Source: Lachnospiraceae bacterium
GTDB lineage: Bacteria; Bacillota_A; Clostridia; Lachnospirales; Lachnospiraceae
Length of the DNA stretch: 8,176 bases
Assembly: GCA_028694115.1 (NCBI GenBank)
Contig: JAQUUB010000152.1
Coordinates: 1-8,176 of the forward strand
Direction of reading: 5' to 3'
Below are positions 1-5,514 of the stretch, piece after piece. Position numbers and translations under genes: made by a program. The notes below the pieces were generated by a model. That model did not search any database. It was not told where the DNA came from and saw nothing but the letters and a program-made list of their open reading frames with translations. How positions within the stretch are numbered: the first letter of the stretch is position 1; the number at the start of each line of letters is the position of its first letter.

Positions 1-22
1 CTTGGAAAAATCAATAATTTTT

Positions 23-41
23 TCACCCATTGGGTGATTTT
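23..41 (+). terminator. Weak hairpin with short T-run at left edge
   Basis: TCACCC (23-28) pairs with GGGTGA (32-37) across a 3-base loop, and TTTT follows at 38-41. This could end a transcript entering from the left on the plus strand. In the minus direction the stem is followed by A-rich sequence, so it does not look like a terminator for the minus-strand regulator ending at 183. The stem is short and the T-run has only four bases. The remaining bases up to 182 hold no gene I can support. Confidence 0.25.
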
Positions 42-182
42 GAAACATAGAACAAAAAACTAATCAATCCGTTAAACTATGTGGTTTCCAATACATATTT
101 TTTATATGAGTTTCACGGATTATGGTTGAATATAGCTCTTCATTTGTTCTTATCCATGGTTGGAATGTGGCAAAACTTCAAA

Positions 183-896
183 TTATTGAAAATAATCAAG
201 TTCTCTTTTTATAATCACAAAATGATTACGATTCACCAAAAGATACCCGTCCTTTGCCATTTTGCTAAGCTCATTGGATAGCGCACTTCTGTCAAGACCA
301 AGATAATCGGCAAGCTGTTGTCTGTTAAAGGGAATATCAAATTCATAGGAACCCTGCATGGATGACTCATAGGAAAGGTAGGACAGCAGTCTTGCACGAA
401 TGGTTTTGGCAGATGTATGAAAACTGCGTCTGGAAAGGTTGAGATTTTTCTGGGCGGAAATTGTTAAAAGATTACGAATCAGTTTGTGATGAAAAGTACA
501 GCTATTCGCACAGGTTTCTAGTAGATGTGTGATGTCAAGATATAGTAGGGCAGAATCTTCCACAGCAACAACATTCACCATAAGCTGTGCGCCTGGGATG
601 CAGGCGTAAGTCTCTGCAAATATATTGCCAGGAGTAATCATATTTAAAATCGTCTTATTTCCCCATAAGTCATCATTTTCGATGGATAATTTGCCAGCCA
701 AAAGAACACCCAATGTATGAATGTGATCACCAACACGATAAATAAATTCATCTTTTTGAACAGACTTTTGTACTGTCTTTAAACAGGGCAGTACTTTTTT
801 GATTTCAGGTTCAGTAAGTCCACGAAAAAGAGCTGTGGTCATGAGAAAATGGATATTAAGTGTAGTTTCTTTGTTCGCTGACGAAATATTTTTCAT
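183..896 (-). CDS. Crp/Fnr-family transcriptional regulator
   Basis: A 237-residue protein, normal length for the Crp/Fnr family. Residues ~22-125 form the cyclic-nucleotide-binding-like beta-barrel, with the typical glycine-rich turns DEFIYRVGD (49-57) and LLAGKL (65-70). A dimerisation helix follows (~130-160), then a C-terminal Crp-type winged helix-turn-helix (~187-230), where IPFNRQQLADYLGLDRSAL is the DNA-reading part. The cysteines (38, 99, 129, 133) are not arranged as an N-terminal FNR iron-sulfur cluster, so the ligand cannot be read from the sequence. GGAGG (902-906) sits 5 bases before the ATG at 896. The gene is divergent from a hemerythrin/PAS sensor operon and lies near hcp. 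By context it resembles HcpR-like regulators of nitrosative stress in anaerobes, which is inference. A palindrome directly upstream of its ribosome binding site suggests autoregulation. Confidence 0.9.
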   Translation of the reverse strand: MKNISSANKETTLNIHFLMTTALFRGLTEPEIKKVLPCLKTVQKSVQKDEFIYRVGDHIHTLGVLLAGKLSIENDDLWGNKTILNMITPGNIFAETYACIPGAQLMVNVVAVEDSALLYLDITHLLETCANSCTFHHKLIRNLLTISAQKNLNLSRRSFHTSAKTIRARLLSYLSYESSMQGSYEFDIPFNRQQLADYLGLDRSALSNELSKMAKDGYLLVNRNHFVIIKRELDYFQ

Positions 897-908
897 TTCA
901 ATCCTCCA

Positions 909-926
909 ATGTTGTTATAACAACGT
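909..926. promoter_or_regulatory. Probable Crp/Fnr-type operator in divergent promoter
   Basis: The core GTTGTTA/TAACAAC (911-924) is a perfect 14-bp palindrome, and with flanks it gives ATGTTGTTA/TAACAACGT with one mismatch. It lies between the ribosome binding site and the -10 of the minus-strand regulator, roughly +8 to +25 of the predicted start, where binding would repress that gene. For the plus-strand operon it sits just upstream of the -35, where binding could activate. The same motif occurs at 3320-3339 before hcp. Assigning it to the adjacent regulator is inference. Confidence 0.65.
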
Positions 927-931
927 ATATG

Positions 932-960
932 TTGAAAATATTATGGCATAATTGCATTAT
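932..960 (+). promoter_or_regulatory. Promoter of the DUF438-cupin operon
   Basis: TTGAAA (932-937) and CATTAT (955-960) have a 17-base spacer. The start would be near 967, about 73 bases upstream of the GTG start. The palindrome at 909-926 is centred near -50, upstream of the -35. The -10 is only a 4 of 6 match, as expected for a promoter that needs an activator. Confidence 0.5.
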
Positions 961-968
961 GAAGTCAA
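940..968 (-). promoter_or_regulatory. Promoter of the Crp/Fnr-family regulator
   Basis: On the minus strand TTGACT (968-963) and CATAAT (945-940) are separated by 17 bases, a good match to the housekeeping sigma consensus. The predicted start is near 933, about 37 bases before the ATG. The palindrome at 909-926 lies within the resulting leader. This promoter overlaps the plus-strand promoter, so firing in the two directions may be mutually exclusive. Confidence 0.6.
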
Positions 969-1039
969 TGAAACATAAAGTAAGAACAGCCAACTTAACT
1001 CATACAAGAAATTATGGCATTCGCTAGGAGGTATTTGAA

Positions 1040-2614
1040 GTGAAGAAAGTGATAGATTTGAATAAAAATGTTGCCCAGTTGTGCAAATTGTATCCAGAAC
1101 TTAAACGGATTATGGCGAAATTGGGATTTAAAGATATACTAAAACCTCTCGCGCTTAATTCAATGGGAAGGATTATGACGATTCCTAAAGGGGCTGCAAT
1201 AAAGGAAATCTCACTATCAAAGATTATAGATGCTTTGATAGACAATGGGTTTGAAGTTATAAATATACCTGAAACGATAGATTTAGTCAGTGAACAGAAT
1301 GAACTGGACCATAATGATGACACATCTATTATAATGAATGTATCACATCAAGCACAAAATCAGACATTAAGTGATAAAGAACATCTTCTTAAGAGCTATA
1401 TTCATAGACTAACAGAAGGGGAAGATTTGGAGATTGTAAAAGAAGAGTTCAAGTTGAACTTTTCTGATGTATCAGCTGTAGAAATAGCCAGGGCAGAGCA
1501 ATCATTGATGAGGGAAGGAACGCCCTTAGAAGATGTGCAAAAGCTATGTGATGTACACTCGGCATTATTTCATGGAAAGACACAGGCGGAGCGTATTGCA
1601 GAAGCAGAAAAAGAAGTAAAACGATCTGCAAAGGAAGAAGAATTAAACAAAGTGACATCTGGATTTGACGCAGATATCTCAAAGCAGACAGCAAAATTTA
1701 TGAAAGAAACAGGTCATCCACTACATGTTTTATCTCTAGAAAATCACGAGATTAGTATTCTCTTAGATGAAATTAGCAGACTGAGAGAAGACGGACAGAA
1801 GGTAGAACAGTTAGAAAAGCAGATTAAAAAACTAATGACCATTGCCCAGCATTATGGAAAAAAGGATGAATTATTATTTCCACTTTTAAAAGATAAGTAT
1901 AACTATCCAGGACCAAGTGATGTTATGTGGGGAGTGGAGGATGAGATTCGTGATAGTTTGCGTCAGCTTTTAAATCATGAAGATGGTTTAGAGGCAGAGA
2001 AAGCATTTAGCGCAGTATTAAAAAGAATTCAGGAGATGATATACAAAGAGGAGAATATTCTATTCCCATTGTGTACGAGTCTGTTTACAGAAGAGGAATG
2101 GTTTGCAGTTGCAAGGGACATGCCCATGTTTGGACCTTGTATGATAGAAGATATACCAGAGTGGGAAAAAGCCAGCAAAATCAAATCATCATCGTGGACA
2201 GAACAAAACAAAGTGAATCTACCAGGAGGGAGTTTCTCTACCACCCAGCTTAGATCTATGCTTAATACAATACCTATGGAGCTTACCTTAATTGATGAAA
2301 AAGATAGGAACTGTTTCTTTAACGAAGGGGAAAAGCTTTTTACCAGACCGATGATGGCAATCGGTAGACCCGTATATTCTTGTCATCCCAAACGGGTGGA
2401 ACCAATGGTTCGTCTGCTAATACATGAGTTTAAAACAGGAAAAAAGGATTCAATGCACATTATGTCTGAAAAATGTGGAAAGACTGTTATCATCAATTAT
2501 TATGCATTACGAGGCGAGGATGGAGCGTATCTTGGAACGATGGAGGCAGTGCAGGAATTAGACCAGATCAAGGATGCATTGGCAAAAGGAAAAAAAGGCC
2601 CAATCAAATTATAA
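1040..2614 (+). CDS. DUF438 family protein: DUF1858-DUF438-hemerythrin-PAS
   Basis: A 524-residue multidomain cytosolic protein. Residues ~3-60 are a DUF1858/ScdA-N-like domain (PELKRIMAKLGFKDI). Residues ~113-180 are the DUF438 core (LLKSYIHRLTEGED ... CDVHSALFHG). Residues ~226-350 are a hemerythrin-like four-helix domain with likely di-iron ligands in NHEIS (H236), HYGKKDELLFPLL (H271, E277) and YKEENILFP (E337, E338). Residues ~400-510 are a PAS-like sensor domain ending in YLGTMEAVQEL. The start is GTG at 1040, fixed by AGGAGG at 1026-1031 with an 8-base gap. Family members are linked to iron-based sensing or handling of NO and oxygen; the exact reaction is not known. It forms an operon with the cupin gene, 19 bases downstream, and is divergent from the Crp/Fnr regulator. 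No damage is visible. Confidence 0.9.
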   Translation: MKKVIDLNKNVAQLCKLYPELKRIMAKLGFKDILKPLALNSMGRIMTIPKGAAIKEISLSKIIDALIDNGFEVINIPETIDLVSEQNELDHNDDTSIIMNVSHQAQNQTLSDKEHLLKSYIHRLTEGEDLEIVKEEFKLNFSDVSAVEIARAEQSLMREGTPLEDVQKLCDVHSALFHGKTQAERIAEAEKEVKRSAKEEELNKVTSGFDADISKQTAKFMKETGHPLHVLSLENHEISILLDEISRLREDGQKVEQLEKQIKKLMTIAQHYGKKDELLFPLLKDKYNYPGPSDVMWGVEDEIRDSLRQLLNHEDGLEAEKAFSAVLKRIQEMIYKEENILFPLCTSLFTEEEWFAVARDMPMFGPCMIEDIPEWEKASKIKSSSWTEQNKVNLPGGSFSTTQLRSMLNTIPMELTLIDEKDRNCFFNEGEKLFTRPMMAIGRPVYSCHPKRVEPMVRLLIHEFKTGKKDSMHIMSEKCGKTVIINYYALRGEDGAYLGTMEAVQELDQIKDALAKGKKGPIKL

Positions 2615-2633
2615 ATAGAGGAGATCAATCAAT

Positions 2634-3290
2634 ATGAATGAAAAAGCGGGAATTGTTTTTTCGATAGCAAAGGAGAATGGTGTTGTAGAGGGCTGTACGA
2701 TTTCTAAGATGGTAAGTCAGGAGTATGGATACTATATAGCACATTTTTCTCTTGCAGGTGGAACAGACATCATACCTGAAAGTTATCGTTATCACAAATT
2801 ATGGATTGTACTAAAAGGAAGCATGAAAGCTAATTTCTTAGTAGGAGATACAATAGAAATCACAGAAAATCAACTATATGTTACACCAATCAATGAGGCT
2901 GTAGGCGTATCTACAGAATCAGGTTGTATATACACAGAAATCACACTTAAGGAGGATACAAAAATGAAGGAGATATTAAAGGACAAGGCACTATTTACAA
3001 TGAAGGATCTGGTTCCATATCAAGAAGGCAAAATCATTAATATGGATTTAATCAGCGAAGAAAAACTGAAATTCGTAATCATGAGTTTTACAGAAGATAC
3101 AGGGTTATCAGAGCATGCAGCCCCGGGAGAAGCATTAATATTTGCACTGGATGGTGAGGGTATCATTGGTTATGAAGGTAAGGAATATACCATTCACGAA
3201 GGAGAAAACTTCAAGTTTGAAAAAAATGGCGCTCATTATGTAAAAGCAACTGGGAACTTTAAAATGGCATTGCTCTTAACGCTGGAATAA
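2634..3290 (+). CDS. Bicupin (two-cupin) domain protein
   Basis: A 218-residue protein made of two cupin barrels. The first (~35-105) contains YHKLWIVLKGSMKANF and TENQLYVTPIN. The second (~150-215) contains SEHAAPGEALIFALDGEG (H161, E166), then GENFKFEKNGAHYVKA (H201), matching the spaced His/Glu/His metal-binding pattern of cupins. The first barrel lacks most of those ligands and may be structural. The GAGGAG-like ribosome binding site at ~2618-2623 precedes the ATG at 2634. It is co-transcribed with the DUF438 sensor protein. Small bicupins of this kind often have no assigned reaction; metal- or small-molecule-binding is likely, and a role in the same stress response is inference from position. 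No terminator-like hairpin is visible after its stop. Confidence 0.85.
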   Translation: MNEKAGIVFSIAKENGVVEGCTISKMVSQEYGYYIAHFSLAGGTDIIPESYRYHKLWIVLKGSMKANFLVGDTIEITENQLYVTPINEAVGVSTESGCIYTEITLKEDTKMKEILKDKALFTMKDLVPYQEGKIINMDLISEEKLKFVIMSFTEDTGLSEHAAPGEALIFALDGEGIIGYEGKEYTIHEGENFKFEKNGAHYVKATGNFKMALLLTLE

Positions 3291-3319
3291 AGAGCGGGAA
3301 AATAATGAAAAAATGAAAT

Positions 3320-3339
3320 TATGTTGTTACTGCAACATA
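3320..3339. promoter_or_regulatory. Probable Crp/Fnr-type operator upstream of hcp
   Basis: TATGTTG (3320-3326) and CAACATA (3333-3339) form a perfect 7-bp inverted repeat with a 6-base spacer. Aligned with the operator at 908-927, 15 of 20 positions agree, including an uninterrupted ATGTTGTTA. It lies about 100 bases upstream of the predicted hcp start. The shared motif is direct sequence evidence for a common regulator; which protein binds is inference. Confidence 0.65.
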
Positions 3340-3350
3340 CGAATGATGTA

Positions 3351-3374
3351 TGCAACAGTAAAATTGAAGTTGCA
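3351..3374. promoter_or_regulatory. Additional inverted repeat in hcp upstream region
   Basis: TGCAAC (3351-3356) and GTTGCA (3369-3374) are a perfect 6-bp inverted repeat with 12 bases between. Each arm shares the GTTG/CAAC element with the two operator candidates, but the spacing differs. It could be a second, weaker binding site or a chance repeat. Confidence 0.3.
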
Positions 3375-3399
3375 AATGACTAGAAAAGTTAAAAAGTGA

Positions 3400-3420
3400 T
3401 AACAACATGGTTACTATAAT
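3400..3420 (+). promoter_or_regulatory. hcp: hcp promoter -10 with operator half-site
   Basis: TATAAT (3415-3420) is a perfect -10 element; no good -35 is seen 17 bases upstream (AAAAGT). TAACAACAT (3400-3408), just before the -10, is an exact copy, in reverse orientation, of the ATGTTGTTA half-site found in the other operators. A missing -35 together with regulator motifs is typical of an activator-dependent promoter. A small CCGC-AGAA-GCGG hairpin (3428-3439) starts the leader. Confidence 0.5.
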
Positions 3421-3456
3421 TATGAGACCGCAGAAGCGGCAGTAGGAGAGAAAAGA

Positions 3457-3597
3457 ATGGATCAGAAAATGTTTTGTTTTCAATGTGAACAGACAGCGGG
3501 ATGTACAGGCTGTACAGGAAATGCAGGAGTGTGTGGAAAGGATGCTAAGCATACCATTTCGAACAAGCTTTTCAGCAACTGGTCCAAGCTTTTCTAA
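3457..3597 (+). pseudogene. hcp: Hybrid cluster protein (hydroxylamine reductase), 5' fragment
   Basis: The ATG at 3457 follows AGGAG (3444-3448). The first ~30 residues are the hallmark start of hybrid cluster proteins: MFCFQCEQTAGC, then CTGNAGVCGK. Cys 7, 10, 19 and 26 fit the ligands of the proximal iron-sulfur cluster. After GKDA (codon 30, ~3546) the frame enters unrelated sequence, the antisense of a hemerythrin gene, and stops at 3595-3597, giving 46 residues instead of ~530-550. Hcp reduces hydroxylamine and NO in the cytoplasm of anaerobes during nitrosative stress. The intact promoter and operators indicate that this was the native 5' end. A matching 3' part lies inverted at 4181-4879. 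This piece alone cannot form the active hybrid cluster. Confidence 0.85.
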
Positions 3598-3800
3598 CAT
3601 ATGTCGAAACAATATCTTCTCTTCTTTTCCATGGTGATGTTTGTCTGCATAATTTCTTCCAAAATCTACGCACTCACGAAATGCATTGATATCTACTTCT
3701 TTTCCTTCAAGGATATCACAACATAATCTTCTCATAAATTCTGTATAAGCAATGATATTCTTATGTTCCTGCACTAATAAATCAATTCCGTACATACAAT

Positions 3801-3905
3801 CCTCCTTGTTTTGCGAAGCAAAATCCAGTTCTGTTTTATAGAACTTGTCCCTCTGACGAGGAGAGAATTTAGCCTCCCTGTTTTACGAAGCCTAATCCAG
3901 TTCCA
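3801..3905 (-). repeat. 33-bp imperfect direct repeat in hemerythrin leader
   Basis: The segments 3801-3833 and 3873-3905 align without gaps at about 27 of 33 positions, sharing CCTCC, TGTTTT, CGAAGC and ATCCAGTTC. In minus-strand sense each copy ends in a ribosome-binding-like (A/G)GGAGG, but only the copy next to the hemerythrin start is followed by a start codon. The copy at 3801-3833 also contains TTTTGC-GAA-GCAAAA, a 6-bp hairpin next to the ribosome binding site. The arrangement suggests a duplicated leader or the remnant of a duplicated gene start. Confidence 0.55.
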
Positions 3906-3922
3906 TACCAGAAAACTGGATT
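3894..3922. repeat. 9-bp stem inverted repeat after the DUF1858 gene
   Basis: AATCCAGTT (3894-3902) and AACTGGATT (3914-3922) are a perfect inverted repeat with an 11-base loop, 13 bases beyond the minus-strand stop of the DUF1858 gene. No T-run follows in the minus direction, so it is not a standard terminator. It may stabilise or process the operon transcript. The left arm is part of the 33-bp repeat. Confidence 0.4.
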
Positions 3923-3935
3923 TGACTTCTTTGGT

Positions 3936-4118
3936 CTACTGATTTAATTTTACCAAGACTTCTTCCACTGGTAATCCATGTACCATACAGGCATCTTCTA
4001 GCGATTCCATCTGTGAAGATGGACAGCCAAGACAGTGCATTCCACATCCCATTAAAACTTCTGCTGCTTCTGGTTTTGCTCTTAATATTTCTCCTAAAAT
4101 CATATCTCTTGTTATCAT
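3936..4118 (-). CDS. Small DUF1858 domain protein
   Basis: A complete 60-residue protein that consists only of a DUF1858 (ScdA-N-like) domain. It starts with MITRDMILGEILRAKPEAAEVL, split here as MITRDMILGEI and LRAKPEAAEVL, and has the diagnostic GCGMHCLGCP cysteine motif (Cys 30, 35, 38). It ends in a short helical tail. GGAGG (4126-4130) lies 7 bases before the ATG at 4118. Proteins of this type are found beside hybrid cluster proteins, hemerythrins and iron-sulfur repair factors in anaerobes, and the Cys motif suggests metal or cluster handling; no reaction is established. It lies 62 bases after the hcp stop in the same direction, so it was the second gene of the hcp operon. It has been inverted together with the hcp 3' part and may now lack a promoter. 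The DUF438 protein at 1040-2614 carries a related domain. Confidence 0.85.
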   Translation of the reverse strand: MITRDMILGEILRAKPEAAEVLMGCGMHCLGCPSSQMESLEDACMVHGLPVEEVLVKLNQ

Positions 4119-4180
4119 AATTTTTCCTCCATTTTTTCATGATTTCAAACTGTTTTACAGGTTGAAACCTACATTTTAAA

Positions 4181-4879
4181 TCACCCTAAAATCTTCTTTA
4201 AATCTTCTTCTGGTGTACTAATTGGTGCAATGTTGTAGTTCTCTACCAAATAGTTTAATACATTTGGTGAAATAAATGCTGGCAGTGTTGGTCCAAGATA
4301 GATATCCTTGATTCCAAGATGTAATAAAGTCAGTAGAATACAGACTGCCTTCTGCTCATACCATGACAGCACCATCGATAATGGAAGGTCATTGACTCCA
4401 CACTCAAATGCTCCTGCTAAGGCAATTGCCACCTGAATTGCCGAATAGGCATCATTACATTGTCCCATATCCATAATTCTAGGAAGTCCACCGATTTCTC
4501 CAAGGTCAAGGTCGTTAAAACGATATTTGCCACAGGCAAGGGTAAGTATAATAGAATCCTTTGGTGTCTGCTTTACAAATTCTGTATAGTAATTTCTTCC
4601 AGTTCTTGCACCATCACATCCCCCTACTAAGAAGAAGTGGCTGATATCGCCCCGTTTTACTGCCTCGATCACTTTATCTGCAACAGAAAGAACTGTTCCA
4701 TGACCAAATCCGGTCATCACATATTCTCCGCCATTGATTCCCGTTCTTGTCTGGTTTTCATCATATCCACCAAGTTCCAATGCTTTTTCTATTACTGGTG
4801 TGAAATCTTTCTCTTCTCCAATATGGATCATCTCTGGATAAGATACCACTTCCGTTGTAAATACTCGGTCAGCATGCAT
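4181..4879 (-). pseudogene. hcp: Hybrid cluster protein (hydroxylamine reductase), 3' fragment
   Basis: About 229 codons match the C-terminal part of hybrid cluster proteins, from DRVFTTEV (first base ~4870) to the natural end EEDLKKILG. Hybrid-cluster ligands are visible: Cys in VGGCDG (persulfide Cys), ACGKYRFN and MGQCND, and Glu in SWYEQKA. The His, Glu and Cys ligands from the middle of the protein are absent, as are roughly 295 residues between this part and the 5' fragment at 3457. The frame stays open upstream to 5041, but that DNA is antisense to the exonuclease fragment and not Hcp-like; the ATG at 4879 is only a formal start, with no clear ribosome binding site. The fragment is inverted relative to its own 5' end. 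Very probably non-functional. Confidence 0.85.
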
Positions 4880-5074
4880 GATGGCTTGAGCGATGCATAT
4901 AATACCGCAAGGCTTCTGGCAAAAATACAGAGACAACCGTCTTTTCAGCTGGAGTTTGTACCTATTGTGGAGTACGCAGAAGAGATTGAACATCTGAGCT
5001 TTCGTATGGGAGAACTGTTCACACCAGAAATAATGGCACAATTAGCAGAGGTTAATTCTCCGACAGAAGGGTGA
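4874..5074 (+). pseudogene. DnaQ-like (DEDDh) 3'-5' exonuclease, C-terminal fragment
   Basis: Sixty-six codons, opening with HDGLSDAYNTARLL, which matches the third exonuclease motif (HxAxxDAxNTA) of DEDDh 3'-5' exonucleases, followed by a helical tail ending in NSPTEG. The first two motifs (DxE and the central Asp), which should lie ~100-150 residues upstream, are missing: upstream of ~4873 the DNA is the antisense of hcp. The ATG at 4874 lies in the breakpoint and has no ribosome binding site. I read this as the remaining 3' end of an exonuclease gene cut by the rearrangement. The family call rests on one motif and is moderate. Confidence 0.55.
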
Positions 5075-5084
5075 TGACAAGACG

Positions 5085-5189
5085 GTGGGAATTGGGAAAT
5101 TAGCGCTGCTAGCATTGGCACTGGCACAATTTCTATTGCTGATATCGGATATATCCGCAATGATGCGAAAAAGAAATGAAGAAGAGTAA
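5085..5189 (+). CDS. Possible small membrane peptide
   Basis: Thirty-four codons with a GTG start give a hydrophobic stretch GKLALLALALAQFLLLI followed by a charged tail MMRKRNEEE, the profile of a single-span small membrane peptide. The stop at 5187-5189 lies 115 bases after the exonuclease stop. AAGG (5067-5070) is 14 bases before the GTG, a poor fit; an ATG at 5074 is in another frame and soon stops. I do not recognise a family. It may be a real small gene, a fragment, or chance. Confidence 0.3.
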   Translation: MGIGKLALLALALAQFLLLISDISAMMRKRNEEE

Positions 5190-5514
5190 GGTGAATGCTT
5201 GAGTTTCCGTAAAATGTAATTTTTAAAAAATATAACTTCTCCTAAAGCACCAATCTGTCTTTTTTTTGAAAAATAAAAGGACAATACTTCGAATAGAGTC
5301 ACCGAAACAAGCCCCGTGGGAACCGGACTTTAAGAGAAATATTATGTTATCTATTTATGCGATCAGCTTAAAGCAAAGTTGACGGTATGCAGGACGTTTT
5401 GTTCTGAACCAAAGCCTGACACCTTCTTTTGCATACGACAGTATACCAGAAATACCTTTCGCTAATCGGTAATAGCAGAATTGAACTTTTTCCTTTATAG
5501 GAGCTGCTGTCTGT
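5190..5514. other. 325-bp region without a supported gene
   Basis: I see no complete gene, tRNA or clear terminator here. On the minus strand an open stretch of 67 codons without any Met runs from 5558 to a stop at 5355-5357 and reads protein-like (for example SGILSYAKEGVRLWFRTK). It overlaps the first codons of the methyltransferase frame and could be the C-terminal scrap of an unrecognised gene. The run GCCCCGTGGGAACCGGAC (5311-5328) is the most GC-rich part and has no strong hairpin. Confidence 0.4.

Larger units (their letters stand above)
3319..3795 (-). pseudogene. Hemerythrin-domain protein, 3'-truncated
   Basis: The ATG at 3795 has a strong AAGGAGG (3801-3807). Residues 1-~83 are a bacterial hemerythrin domain: VQEHKNIIAYTEFM carries the first His, and YADKHHHGKEEKILFRHML the second His/Glu iron-binding helix. 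The domain breaks off after GML (codon 83, ~3547), before the last two helices with the remaining His and Glu/Asp ligands. The open frame continues to 3319, but those ~75 residues are antisense to the hcp start and leader, so they are not native. Family members bind oxygen or NO at a di-iron site. It was probably the last gene of an hcp-DUF1858-hemerythrin operon; the separate DUF1858 gene ends 140 bases upstream. It is unlikely to be functional. Confidence 0.75.

Noticed and set aside
81..281. Plus-strand 66-codon open frame at the left edge
   Set aside because: It overlaps the 3' end of the Crp/Fnr regulator on the other strand, has no ribosome binding site and no recognisable motif.
3892..4140. 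Second minus-strand frame (82 codons) over the small DUF1858 gene
   Set aside because: It lies in a different frame from the clear DUF1858 protein, which has its own ribosome binding site and family motif.
4637..4873. Upstream part of the plus-strand frame leading into the exonuclease fragment
   Set aside because: This DNA codes for Hcp on the opposite strand; the plus-strand translation there shows no exonuclease motifs.
5042..5302. Minus-strand 86-codon frame
   Set aside because: It is low-complexity and Ser/Asn-rich, antisense to the exonuclease end and the possible membrane peptide, with no family signal.
5295..5311. AGAGTCACCGAAACAAG resembles AGACTCACCGATAAAG at 8122-8137, suggesting a second transposon end
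   Set aside because: Only about 12 of 16 positions agree, and the hairpins that define the end at 8056-8127 are absent around 5295.
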